From contig JAGTTD010000006.1 of the NCBI GenBank assembly GCA_018398585.1, positions 8,284,501 to 8,348,500 of the forward strand: a stretch of DNA of 64,000 nt, written 5' to 3'. Origin of the DNA: Simmondsia chinensis. Lineage: Eukaryota > Streptophyta > Magnoliopsida > Caryophyllales > Simmondsiaceae. A program made the translations under genes and the position numbers. Position 1 is the stretch's first letter, and the number at the start of each line of letters is the position of its first letter. This document shows positions 21,790-33,450 of the stretch, piece after piece. The notes under the pieces were generated by a model. The model was not told the origin of the DNA and made no database searches. It worked only from the letters and a program-made list of their open reading frames with translations.

Positions 21790-24700
21790 TCAAGATAGAT
21801 AACCAAATCCATCCAAATAACCATTCCATTGCACCAAATGACCAATTTGAGAAACTGAATAATTTGGATGGATTAGCTCATTTTAAATCACTGAATGGTG
21901 ATTTGAAGCATTTTAATCATTTTGAGTAGCTGAATAGCGATGGGACGAATTTGCTCATCTTGAGTAACTAAATGGTTATTTGAAGGAATATGGTACTTAT
22001 GTGTAACTGAATGGTCATTTAGAGGAATTTTGTCATTTTTTTTAATTGAATGGAGATTTGGATGGATTTGGTCATTTTAAGTAACTTATGGTGATTGGGA
22101 GAAAGTTTGTTAGTTTGAGTAATGAAATGGTTACTGAGAAGAATTTTTTATTCTGAGTAACTGAATTATTTGTAAGGCATTTTTTAATTATGAGTAACTA
22201 AATAGTAATTTGGCGCAGTTTTTATCTTTTTGAGAAAATGAATTTCGATTTGGAGAAAATTGGACATTCCAAGTAACTGAATTGCAATTTGGAGTGATTT
22301 GGTCATTCCGAGTAACTAAATGGTGATTTTGAGTACTTTGGTCATTCTTAGCAACTGACTGGTAGTTTAGTAGATCTCGGTCTTTCTAAGTAATTGGATT
22401 GTGTTTTGGAGGAATTTCATCATTTTGAGTGACTGAATGCTAATTTGGTCGAATTCTTTCATTCGAAGTTACTACATGGTGATTTTGAGGAACATGGTCA
22501 TGTTACTAAATGATGATTTGAAGGAACATGGTCATGTTGTGTAACTAAATGGTCGCTTTGAGTAATTTTGTCATTTTGAGTAACTGCAAGATGATTTGGT
22601 GTAAATTGGTCATTTTGAGTAACAGAATGTTGATTTGGAGTAATTATGTCATTTTATATGACTGAATGGTGATTTGGAGTAACTCGATCAGCCTGAGTAA
22701 CTGAATGGTGACTTGGAGTAATATAGCCATTCTAAGTAACTGAATGGTAATTTGGTGTATTTTTGTCATGAGGTAACAGAGTTGTGATGTGGAGAAATTT
22801 ATCATTTTAAGTAATGGAATGGTGATTTTGTCGAATGTGGTCAATCTTAAAAATTGATGGTGATTTGAAGTAATTTGGTCATTCTGAGCAACTGAATGGT
22901 GACTTGGTGAAATTTGGTCATTCCGAGTAACTGTATTGTGATTTCGAGGAATTTTGTCATTCTAGTAAATGAATTGTGATTTGGTTGAATTTGATTATTC
23001 TGAGTAAAGGAATGGGGATTTGGTCGAATTTGGTCATTCTAAATGGTGATTTGGTCAAATTTGCTTCTTCTTAGTAACTAAATAGTGACCTGGTTGAATT
23101 TGGTCATTCTGATTTGCTGAATGTTGATTTGGAAAAGTTTGGTCATTTGGAGTAACCTTAGTGTGATTTGGTGATGTTTGGTCATTTGTAGCAATTGAAT
23201 GGTGATTTGGATGAAATTGTTCACTTTGATTAAGTGAAAGGTGAATTTAGAGAATTTCGCCATTTTGAGTAACTGAATCGTGATTTGGAGGAACTTGGTC
23301 ATTTGAGCAATCTAACGGTGATTTGTAGATAATTTGATCAGTTTTAGTAACTGAATGGTGATTTGAACGAATTTGATCATTTGGAGTAACTAAATGATGC
23401 TTCGAGGAATCTTGTCATTCTGAGTAACTGAATGGCGATTTGGAGGAATTTGGTTATTCTGTGTAACTGAATGGTGGTTTGGAGTAATTCGGTCAAATTG
23501 AGTGATGAATGGTGATTTGGAGGAATTTTTTCATTGTGAGTAACTAAATGGTTATTTTGAGTAATTTGGTTATTTCAAGTAACTGAATGATTCTTTCATC
23601 GAATTAGATCATTCTGTGTAACTGAATTGTTTCGTTCATCGAATTTGGTAACTCTGAGTTAGTGAATAGTGATTCGGAGGAATTTTATCATTTTTAGTAA
23701 TTGAGTGGTGATCCAGTCGAATTTGGCCATTCTGAGTAACTAAATGGTGATTTGGAGTAAATTGGTCATTCTACATGACTAAATAGTAATTTGGAGGAAT
23801 TTTGCCATTTCAAGTAACTGAATGGTGATTTGGAGTCTGACTTAAATGTTGATTTGGAGCAATTTAGTCTTTTTGAATAACTAAATGATGATTTGGTGGT
23901 CATTTTGTGTAACTAAATGGTGATTTAGAGGAATTTGCACAGGTCCCCATGAGGCGATGAAGACTTACCTCTCAGGTTGGGGGTCCTCGAAAACAGCCTT
24001 TCTTCATGTTAACACCCTGAAGGGGTACACCCCCTTCAGACCCCCCTTTCGTGGGAGCTCTTGAGGCACTGGGATTGTTGTTGTTTTTGTTGTTGTTGTT
24101 GTTGCACACTTTGTGCAACTGAATGGTGCAGTGGTCGAATTTGGTATTTTAAGTAACTAAATGGTGATATGAAGTAATTAGGTCATTTCGAGTAACTTAA
24201 TTATGATTTGGAGTAATTTAGTCATTATTATTAGATGGCGATTTAGATGCAATTGGTTATTTTGTTTAATTGAACAGTGATTTGGAGCAATTTGGACATT
24301 TTGTGCAACTTAATGGTGATTTTGAAGAATTTTCGCATTTTGAGTAGATGAATGGAGATTCAAAGGAATTTTCTAATTTTGAGTAAACACACAAGGGATT
24401 TGGAGGAATTGTGTCATTTTGGACAATTGAATGTTGACTTGGAGGAATTTGGTGATTTTGAGTAATGGAATAGTGATTTAGAGGAATTCGACCATTTTGA
24501 ATAACTGATTGGTGGTTCGGTGTAATTTAGTCATTATTAGTATGTGATTTCTTCGAATTTGGTCATTTTGAGTAACTTAATTGTGATATGGAATACTTTA
24601 GTCAATTTTAATAATTGCATGGTGATTTTGAAGAAATTAGTCCAGTTGAGAAACTAAATGGTGACTTGGACGAATTTGGTCATGTTGTGTAACTTAACAG

Positions 24701-26893
24701 TGATTTGGATGAATTTCATCATGTTATGTAACTGAATGGTGCGTTGGTGCATTTTGAAAATTTGAGTAACTTAGTGGTGATTTTGATGAATTTGGGCATA
24801 TGTTGAGTGGCAAAATAACCATTTTGAGGAATTTGTCATTTTGAGTAACCAAATGGTGATTTGGAGGAATTTGTGTCATTTTGTGCAGCTGAATGTTGGT
24901 TTGGAGGAATTTAGTCATTTTAAGTAACTAAATGGTAATTTGAAGGATTCGCTAATTTGGAATAACTTAATGGTTATTTGGAGGAATTTCGTCATTTTGT
25001 GTAAGTGAATGTAAATCTTGAGAAATTTAGTCATTTTAAGTATTTGAATGGTGATTTTTAGGAATTTGGTCATTTTGTGCAACTGAATGTTGATCTAGAG
25101 GAATTTTTTTCATTTTAAGTAACGTAATGGTGATTTGGAGTAATTTGGACATTTTGACAACCAAAATGGTGATTTGGAGTTGATTGGACATTATGAGTAA
25201 GTAAATGGCGTTTTGGAGTAAATTCGGTCTATGTGAATTGAATGGGGATTTCGTGGATATTGGTTATTTTGAGTGTGATTTGCACGAATTTCGTCATTTT
25301 CAGTCATTGAATTGTGATTTGGTCAAATTTTGTCACTTGAGTAACCAAGTGGGGATGTGGTAGAATTTCGTATGAGTAACTGAATGGTGATCTGGAATAA
25401 TTTGGTCATTTTGAGTGACTCCACGGTGATTTAGTGGAATTTGGTCCTTTTGGAAAATTGGATCATGACTTGGGAATTAGGGTCATTTTGATTGACTGAA
25501 TGGTGATTTGGAGTAATTTGGTCCTTTTTAGTAATTTAATGTTGATTTTCATTTTAATAATGCCCATGCTTGCATTGATGATTGTATTTCGATCAATTTA
25601 TATTAATAGTTCTCAATTATCAAAAAGAAAAAATGTTGATTTTCATAATTTTGTCACTTTGAGTAACCGGGTGGTGACTTGGAGTAAGTTGGTCATTTTT
25701 GGTAATTGAATAGTGATTGTGAGTAATTTCCTTATTTGAGTAATTGAGTGGTAATTTTCAAAAATTTTGTCAATTTGAATAATTGAGGGGTGACTGACTA
25801 AAGTGATCATTTTTGGTAATTAAATGGTTATTCCAAGTAATTTTCTTACTATGTTAGTGGTGATTTTGCGTATTAGTGATTTCGTGTAATTTTGTCATTC
25901 TGAGTAATTGATTAATGATTTTGAGTAATAGATTGGTGATTTTGAATAATTTTATTTTCTAGAGTAACTAAATTGGTGGTTTGAGTACTTTGGTCATTTG
26001 AGTATCTAACTGGTTTTGGTCAATTTAAATAATTGAATGCCGCATCACAACACTTAAAATAACCATATTACTCAAACTTCCACCCAATTACTTGACCAAA
26101 TTACTTAAAAGGACCAATTTACTAAAAATCACTACCCAATTACTTAGAATAACCAAATTAAACAAACAACCATTCAATTATTCAAAATGAACAAATTATA
26201 CAAAATAACCATTTATTCAAAATAACCACTCTAAATCTCAATATGTATTACTCAAAGTCACCAATCAACAAATGACCGAATTACTAAAAATCACCACTCA
26301 GTTACTAAAATGACCAAAATTACGAAAAACCACCATTCAATTATTCAAATAATGAAATTACTCAAAGTCACCACTCAACTACTCAACATGACCAAATTAT
26401 TGAAAATCACTACTCAATTACTCAAAGTGACAAATTTACTCAAAATTAACATTCAATGACTCAAAATGACAAAATTACTCAAACGCACCCTTCAAGTACT
26501 ATAAATCCCCATAAAATACGAAAGATGACCAAATTACTTAAAAATACATTTCATAAGATGCTGAAATTCCTCATACTCACCATTCCGTTACGCAAAATCA
26601 CTAATTGGTTACTTAAAATGACAAATTTACTTGAAAACATAATTAAATTGACCAAATTACCAAAAATCACCATTTACTTTCTCAAAATGTTTAAATTACT
26701 CAAATTTACGATTGGATTACTCAAAATGACCATATTACTAAAAATCGCAATTTGTTTACTCAAAATGACAAAATTACTCAAAGTCATCATTCAATTACTC
26801 AAAATGACCAATTACCCAGAATCACCATTAATTATTTAAAATGGCCAAATTACTAAAAGTCAGTATTCAATTATTTAATATTATCAAATTACT
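21790..26893. repeat. 39-bp satellite array with an internal inversion
   Basis: Degenerate head-to-tail monomers of about 39 bp, roughly GGTCATTTTGAGTAACTGAA + TGGTGATTTGGAGGAATTT. About 100 monomers run in plus orientation from 21.8 to 26.04 kb. From about 26040 to 26880 the same monomer runs on the minus strand (AAAATGACCAAATTACTC + AAAATCACCATTCAATTACTC), about 21 units. Because 39 is divisible by three, short frames with 13-residue periodicity appear on the coding-poor strand; they are by-products. A SINE interrupts the array at 23942, and a gypsy LTR ends it at 26894. Confidence 0.93.
23942..24101 (+). mobile_element. Au-like SINE inside the satellite
   Basis: CTCAGGTTGGGGG, ACAGCCTTTCTTCA, TTAACACCCTGAAGGGG, GGGAGCTCTTGAGGCACTGG, then a TTG-rich tail. 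Flanks TTGCACA at 23935-23941 and 24102-24108 give a 7-bp duplication. The head (GAGGCGATGAAGACTTACC) is short and not clearly 5S, but could be a decayed 5S end. Confidence 0.85.
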
Positions 26894-28290
26894 TGTAAAT
26901 GCATAAATTTCTGAAATTAGTTAACAAAACAAAGTGGAATAATGCATGTTTTAATTAGTAAGCATGAGGTGGTGCCTGAACTAGGTAAAGTAGCATGAGG
27001 TACAAGCTTTATGCACGAGGTGGCACTCGATGTAGGTGAATTGGCATGAAGTGCCACTTTTTAAGCAAAAGGTGGTGACCGAAGTAAGTGAATCAGCATG
27101 AGGTGGAACTTTAAGCACGTGGTGGAGTCCAAAGCAGGTGATTAGCATGAGATGCTCCATAAGCACAAGGTGGCGTCTGACGCAGGCAAATTATGCACGA
27201 GATGGCACCCTAAGCCTAAGGTGGCCACAAAACCCGTCAACCTAAGTTTTCTCCTCTCCTTGGTTTATTCCTTAGGTTTGAAGAATCCTCAAGTATAAAT
27301 AGAAGTGCGAGTTTTTGTAGTTTGAACCCATTCCAAACAAAAAGAAAATCATAAGAAATCCCAAAGAACAAACAAGAAACAGCTAAGTAATTTGGTGTAA
27401 GAAAATATCCCGACAAGTGTAATAAAAGCAAGTAAGTAAATTGTCTATCTTTTGAATTAAAAATTATTTTCACATCTATTTTTTGTTTTATTCATAATTT
27501 TGTTTAAGTGGTTGATTTGTTTGTATTTTTGACTAAATAGTTTTTTTCCAGAAAATCCTTGATGAGTGTGCTATATTTGGCAACTTGCGTCCACATTAAA
27601 AGCTAAGTGTTGTTGGAGCAAGGGTTTTTAAGATGTTTGATTGCAAAATGAGCAGAATATTCATTTTACCTAATTAAACTTTATTTTTGTACGATTTTAT
27701 TTAGATTTATGAAGCTAAATGTTTCATGCGTGAAGATTTTTCTTTGGAAAATTGTAGGAAAACAATGAATTTTAAATATGTTAACTGGGAAAATAAGAGA
27801 ATAACCATGGTATGTCAAAAGATGTTTTGGTGGAGAGGTTGGTTGCATCCATTAGGTAAGGTGATGATGTACATAACGATACAAAATGTTCAGGAATAGT
27901 GATTTGTGTATATGGTGTGAAAATCAACTGCCTTGAAGAAAATGGTTACCTTCCCTCTAAATCGTCTGATTGAAAGTTAATGCCTAGAATAAATTATTTT
28001 CTATCAAAAATAGAATGATTTTGGACTTTCAAGCACATTGGTTAAGTTGGTTTTGTGGTTGGTGATAATTTCCTTATTGAGCGAGGTAAACTGACATAAA
28101 TTTAGGCAATTCGTAATGAAGGGACTTAGACTCCTTCCTTTTTATACGAGCATATGTCATTTTCTTTTAAGCTTATATACTAGTTTGTTGCAAGAATCTA
28201 TAATTTTACCACTTCTGTTAAGTTTAAATAAAATCCTTGTAGGTTTGAAGCACGTGTAACCCTCGGTTCTAGTGAGTTTGGGGTGCTAAA
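26894..28290 (+). repeat. 5' LTR of the gypsy derivative
   Basis: About 1397 bp, TGTAAATGCATAAATT ... GGGGTGCTAAA; the expected ...TACA end has mutated. It carries GAGGTGGCA-type repeats at 26970-27220 and an AGTATAAATAG TATA-like box at about 27291, which aligns with the AGTATAAAT near 12640. Confidence 0.8.
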
Positions 28291-28582
28291 TTTAGTGGTA
28301 TAAGAGGTAGGTTATGAATTAAGGATTTAGGACATGAGGGGGGAAGGGAATTACTTTTGACAAGAACTATACGACTCATTTCATATGTTTCTATCGAAAC
28401 GTAATCATATAGGATGATGGCACAACGGTGAATAAGTAGGGAAAGGATGCACAACCCTGGCTCTAGCGACTTAGGGGAGCCAAAAATGGCATCCCTTCAA
28501 ATTGACATTAATGGAATGAGTGCAATTATCTTGTATCTAACTCTCTAAGTGAAGAAATAAAGCAACATGGGGAGCAGTGATG

Positions 28583-29563
28583 TGGCAAACTTGCTTACTT
28601 TGCAAGATTACTTGGTAGCCACGGAGGCATGGAAAGATGACATGGCAACGCTTTCACATGGTTTAGTCCTAGTGAGCAGGCACTAAGAACTAGATTTTCC
28701 CTTTTTGAATAAACAAGCATTTCTTCAAGCTAGCAGCCGAATTAGTGCTTTAAACTAATTAAATGAACATACCCAGTGCCTCAAGGACTCCCGCCTATGC
28801 AGGGTCTGGGGGGCGCTGATGTACGCAGCCTTCCCCCTTTAGGGTGTTAACCTGAAGAGAGGCTGTTTCCCTACGCACCCAACCTGAGGGTGAGGACTTC
28901 CCAGGAGGTCACCCATCCTGATAGTACTCTCGCCCAAGCACGCTTAACTTCGGAGTTCTAATGGGATTCGGTGACGGCGTGTTGGTGCCCTCTCTGGTGG
29001 TGCTTTAAACTAATTATATATCATAAAAGCAAGCAGCCCAATTTAAGCTCTCCTATTGGAGCTCCTAGGGAGGCATCTCATTGGACCATTTTAAAAGGCT
29101 TGTGTGCATTTTTTTTTTTTTTTTCATCTAAACACCTAGGCAGTTACAAAGGCACCATTTCAACTGTGCATTTTCCCCCAGGCTTCAGTTTTGATTAAAC
29201 TATATATTCAAGCATATTATTCTACATTTCATTGTGTTCACTATGCTGGCTATAAATACCGCCATGTTACTTGTAATTCTCATCAAGTTGAATGCAATAA
29301 ATACAAATAAGTGCTTTCTCTCCAGACCTGTGTCACTCGGTTTTTGCCTTGTATGGTGGTTTCTTGGCTTTGCATTAGCTTGTATCCACATTGTTGGTAG
29401 GTCTTACTGGTTAATGCAGTTAGGGTGGTGCATGCTTATCTCAGGTGGTTGGACACATATCCTTAGGTATATGAGTGCATTTGTCATAATACATCAAGTT
29501 TCTCTATTTTCAGACTTTATATGCTCCACAGAAGTCACTAAATTCTCAGAACTGCATCACACA
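28583..29563 (+). mobile_element. Solo LTR of an unrelated element
   Basis: TGGCAAACTTGCTTAC ... CTGCATCACACA, with TG...CA ends and a perfect 5-bp duplication TGATG (28578-28582, 29564-29568). Removing it rejoins gag. A GCTATAAATACCGCC promoter-like box (about 29249) and AATAAATACAAATAA (about 29299) sit as expected for a plus-strand LTR. Without the SINE it is about 726 bp. Confidence 0.82.
28762..28999 (-). mobile_element. Chimeric SINE: 5S rRNA head + Au-like body
   Basis: On the minus strand, 28991-28892 matches about nt 1-108 of plant 5S rRNA, with a few bases missing near nt 20-28. The pol III internal control region is intact: GAAGTTAAGCGTGCTTGG (box A), GCGAGAGTA (intermediate element), GGATGGGTGACCTCC (box C). 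It runs into CTCAGGTTGGG, ACAGCCTCTCTTCAGG, GGCTGCGTACATC, GGCGGGAGTCC and GAGGCACTGGGTATGTTC. A perfect 17-bp duplication, GTGCTTTAAACTAATTA (28745-28761, 29000-29016), shows it moved as one unit, in the manner of L1-type target-primed integration. It lies in a solo LTR but is not part of it. Confidence 0.95.
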
Positions 29564-30480
29564 TGATGACGAGGAACAGGGGCAGCATTACATAAATTCT
29601 TGATGTTTGACCCTCTTGAGTTTGTAGGATCATTTTGATCCAATTAAAGTGGAAGATTGGGTCAAACAAACTGAGAAAATTTTTTGGACAACTAGGGTCC
29701 CAAAAAATTTGAAGGTGAAGCTTACTTGATATAAAGTTTGCAAAAGAAGCCAAACATTGGTGGGAAACTATTAGGCCTAGAGAAGAGGAGGAAAATGTGG
29801 TTGGGATGAGTTTAAGGTCATTCTAAAGGAAAAATATTATCAGAAGAAGTATAAAAAGAGAAAAAGAACTAGAATTTCTCTGTTTGAAACAAGAAAAGAT
29901 AATTGTGATACAATATCAAGAGAAATTCACAAAGTTGTCTAGGTACACTATGATTTTTGGAGGTTGATTAGGATAGGGTTGATAGGTTTGAAGATGGGTT
30001 GGCACTTACAATTATGAGGCAACTGTCAGGTCAAGCATTTGATAATCTCCAAGAGCTATATCAAAAAAGCTATCAGGATTAGAAAAATTGTAAAGAAGAG
30101 GAAGTGGTGGAAATGAAAATGAATGAGAAAAGGAAGACAAAGAAGCAAAATGAGTTTTGGGAATGACAGGTAACAAAAACCGATTTTCATATCAACAAGG
30201 CAAAAAAGAGAGAGGCTTGTTCATATTATGGAAAACAGCATTCGGGAAGGCTTTGCTTTAGGGCAAACGGGAATTGCTTCAGGTGTAGAAAAAAGGCATA
30301 TTATGGAAAATTTTCCTCAGAAGGAGAAAACTTGTTACAAATGTGGAAGACGAGGGCATATTGCATCTTCTTGTAATAGCAACAGTCGGGTAGCAAGTCT
30401 AGCAAAAGCGGGGAAGGTAGTATTGGACCAAAAGGAGGGCATGAGAAATGAACAACCTAGGACAAAAGGGTGAGTGTTTT

Positions 30481-31035
30481 CCTTGACAAAGGAAAATGCC
30501 GGGAAAGGAGGCGAAGTGGCAACTGGTACTATTTTTGTAGATACTTTATATGCTCATGTACTTTTTTATGTTGATACCACCGATTCCTTTATGTCCACTT
30601 CCTTTGCTGCAAAATTAAAGCTTGATTCTTTACACTTGAAATTGGCTTAGGCATTGCCCCACCTATTGGGGTTTGCCACCAATGTTTACAAAGATTACAA
30701 GATGAAGTTAGGGAACAAAAGTTATGGGGCAAGCCTAATAAAATTGGATATGAAATACTTTGATATAATGTTGGGAGTGGATTTGTTAATTGAACATAGA
30801 GCATAAATTGAATGTTATACTAAGTGTATTAAATTGAAGACCTTAGATGGGGAGGAAGTAATCTTACAGGTAATGCTTTGACTGCACCATTAAGTCTAGT
30901 TTCGGTCATTACAAGCTAAAAGAATATTGGGGAAAGGATGTGAGGGTTACGTTTGTAGTATAATTGAGGGAAATCATGGTGAACCATCTATAGAAAAACT
31001 TCTTGTGGTTAGAAATTTTCTTGATATATTTCATC
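30481..31035 (+). pseudogene. Gypsy protease and start of reverse transcriptase
   Basis: FLTKENAGKGGEVATGTIFVDTLYAHVLF leads to a protease active site read as VDTTDSF (the family has DSGAT), then MLGVDLLIEH. It ends in the pre-RT region (VTFVV*LREIMVNHL, LVVRNFLDIF) at about 31035. Everything after that in an autonomous relative is missing. Stops are present. Confidence 0.75.
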
Positions 31036-31807
31036 ATGTCTAGGTGCTTCATTGTTGTATCAAAACATCAGGGCACCTGTATAAAAAAATAGTAAATCTT
31101 AGGATATCTAACTGATAATTTTCTCACAATTATAAATTTGTCATGTATAAATTACTAGTATCAATGACGACTTGTGTTATTTGCATGTTTTAATTTTAAA
31201 AGACTTAGCATTTAAAGAAAAAAAGTCACCTCTATAATTAAATCCACGGAGGTACCCATTTAATAAAGATTGGAAAAGGGGTGAGTTCCTAACCTATTTA
31301 ATAAACAAGTTGAGTTCGGTTTTAATCCATTCCTATGACTCATCACTTAACCGGGGTACAAATACAACACTACACAACCTGAGCCCTTTGTCAGCCCTAG
31401 TTTCTTTTATAACTTCAAATTTGAATAAAAATGGATTAAATTTAAAATGGCCTGCAAGCTGAAAATCTACAAAAGTTTAATTTATCGAAGATTAAATTTA
31501 TTATCAATTTTCTAGAGGTCCGTTTTTGCCAAGTTGTTAAAAGGATTTTTATTTTTCAAAAATAATTTTTGCAAATGCACTTGTGTAAAAGGGAGTTGTT
31601 ATTACCAGGGCAAACTTGTTGTCCAAGTGATATGAGAGCTTTAGATTATAAAATAAGGACTTAGGACATTAAGGAGGTGAGGGGATCTACTTTTCTTTAT
31701 AACCATAAAATGTCCTTATAGAAATTTTGTATGCATTCTTAGCCGGCACTTTTATATTAATAAATACAATTATTTCAGGAACGGAACACACTTTAGGGGG
31801 AAACAAA
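31036..31807 (+). other. Non-coding 3' region of the gypsy derivative with polypurine tract
   Basis: No gene. 31036-31620 is shared with the block at 10640-11222. The end, CTTTAGGGGGAAACAAA (31791-31807), is the polypurine tract adjoining the LTR. Confidence 0.7.
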
Positions 31808-32280
31808 TGTAGATACCCAGAAATTAGGTATGAAAACATAAAGGAATAATACTAGTTTTGGTAAATAAGTACGAGGTGGCACTTGCATTTGCAGAGCACG
31901 AGTACGCTTTTAAGCACGAGGTGGTAAAGTAGCACGAGGTGGCCTCTTAAGCATGAGGTGAGGGCTGAAGTTGGTGATTCAAAATGAAGTGGCACCGAAA
32001 TAGGTGCACGAGGTGGGTCCGTAAGCACGAGATGTCGTCTAATGCATGTAAACCTAGCACGAGGTGGCACCCGAAGCATGAGGTGGCAACACCTAAGTAG
32101 AAGGTGTCAACCACTAGTAAAATTTGACAGCCGCCAAGCATGAAAGTCACTATATATGTAATGTTAATGATATTTCAATCAAGATTAAGTATTTCATTAC
32201 TTCTATGTTTAAAAGCCTTATAGATTCCAAGCATGCCTACGGAGTGTAACCTCCAATTTTAGAGGCTTTTGGGTATTGAA
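31808..32280 (+). repeat. Gypsy LTR with large internal deletion
   Basis: It starts TGTAGATACCCAG after the polypurine tract and carries GAGGTGGCA repeats (31870-32075). At about 32140 it jumps to the LTR end (CACTATATATGTAA ... AAGCATGCCTACG). It is followed by TTTAGTGG, the family's leader start. About 470 bp against 1400-1700 in full LTRs. Confidence 0.75.
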
Positions 32281-32546
32281 TTTAGTGGAATTCCAAAACT
32301 AACAGTTTCCCAATCCAGCATCTTTCAACATAAAACATTCTATTATATAAATTTAATGAAAAATCACACGAAATTAGTTTTATGCCACATCAAATCGGTA
32401 ATTTGCCTGTCTTATAAAATAAAATAAAAAAGCTTAAAACTCATTTTTATTTAGGATTGATTTAATCTCTTGTCCCAACAAAGTTTTACATTCAAATATG
32501 GTGCAAGTTGTTAAAATAACATATTTACATTCTAAACACATCTAAA
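32281..32546 (-). repeat. Gypsy LTR fragment, minus orientation
   Basis: About 250 bp collinear with 33216-33450 (CCAATCCAGCATCTTTCAAC, CACACGAAATTAG). It ends where the next minus-strand LTR begins. Confidence 0.75.
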
Positions 32547-33450
32547 TGTAACACCTCAAATCTACCAAAATTGGGGGTACACGCCATAGGCATGCTTGGA
32601 ATCTACAAGGCTTTTAAACTTAGAAGAACTAAAGAAATACTTAATCTTGATTGGAGTATCATGAATTTTACATATATAGTGAGATTCATTTCAAACTAGT
32701 TTAATCTATAAAAAAAAAAAAAAAATACCTTCATATGATACAAACGGAAGGGAAACTAAGTTTCTTTCAATACAAAATGCCTTAATTTGTGTAAGTCTAT
32801 CTAGCTCCCCATTATCCATCTTCAAGTAGCATCCCAAACATTTAAAAGAAAACACAAATGAATGAGCTTGAAGCTCAACGAGAAAATCACCATCAACCAT
32901 AAAACCAATTTAACCATGGTAATAGAAGTAAAACTCATTCTATCTTCTGTACAATAAAAACTATCAGTAAAATCATTCAGAGGGAGGATGCCATTTCCTT
33001 TGAGTCGGTTTACTTTCACACCACATACATGGCCAAATTATTGTTCTAGAACATTTAATACCACTGTGCACTAGTTAACCTCTTTACCAATGTATACAAC
33101 ATGGTCTACCACTCCAAAGTAGCTTTTAACACACCATGGTTATTTTTCTTATGTTTCCCACTCAACTGATGTAAAACTCATCATTTTCCAACATTGTTTG
33201 AAATTTCAAGTAAGGTACTTCCAAAACTAACAGAATTTTCCCAATCCAGCATCTTTCAACATAAAACCTTTTACTTTATCAATTTAATGTAAAACCACAC
33301 GAAATTAGTTTTAATTTTCACCAAATAGGTAATTTTCCAATCTTATCAAAAAAAAGCTTAAAACTCATTTTTTGGGATTGATTCAATCACTTGCCGCAAC
33401 AGAGTTTTACTTCGAATCTGATGCAAGTTATTAAAATAACACCTACATTC
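32547..33450 (-). repeat. 3' LTR of Tekay-like element, distal part
   Basis: TGTAACACCTCAAATCTACC (plus-strand reading) marks the LTR end. It aligns with 44634 onward and breaks at CATTC, the insertion site of family X copy A. Confidence 0.88.

Larger units (their letters stand above)
28449..30480 (+). pseudogene. Gypsy gag, interrupted by a solo LTR
   Basis: It starts MHNPGSSDLGEPKMASLQIDI at 28449, matching the family start MHDASSGCAREPTMTSLQSDI on the minus strand at 44480. Gag resumes after the insertion at about 29569 (LHKFLMFDPLEFVG), then KLLGLEKRRK and LSGQAFDNLQELYQKSYQD, and ends with a complete zinc knuckle, CYKCGRRGHIASSCNS, near 30334-30380. Several stops and shifts separate these blocks. 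Gag would form the particle core; this copy is dead. Confidence 0.85.
26894..32280 (+). mobile_element. Non-autonomous Tekay-like gypsy element (gag, protease, no pol core)
   Basis: LTR, primer-binding-site-like leader (TTTAGTGGTATAAGAGG at 28291), gag, protease and the first reverse-transcriptase codons, then a jump at about 31035 to non-coding DNA, a polypurine tract and a second, shortened LTR. RNase H and integrase are absent. The internal junction is shared with 10205-11222, so the deletion predates both copies. A solo LTR with its own SINE interrupts gag. Confidence 0.8.

Noticed and set aside
26456..26839. 127-residue protein
   Set aside because: It is a translation of inverted 39-bp satellite monomers with 13-residue periodicity.
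21790..26893. CRISPR-like array
   Set aside because: No separate constant repeats and unique spacers; monomers are contiguous and degenerate, and the context is a plant genome.
28892..28991. 5S rRNA gene
   Set aside because: Missing bases near nt 20-28 and the last ~10 nt, fused to a SINE body and enclosed by a target-site duplication. It is a SINE head, not a gene. The same holds for 54851-54948.
28583..29563. Cassandra-type element (LTR carrying 5S)
   Set aside because: The 5S part belongs to a SINE with its own 17-bp duplication inside the LTR, and the LTR reads through once the SINE is removed.
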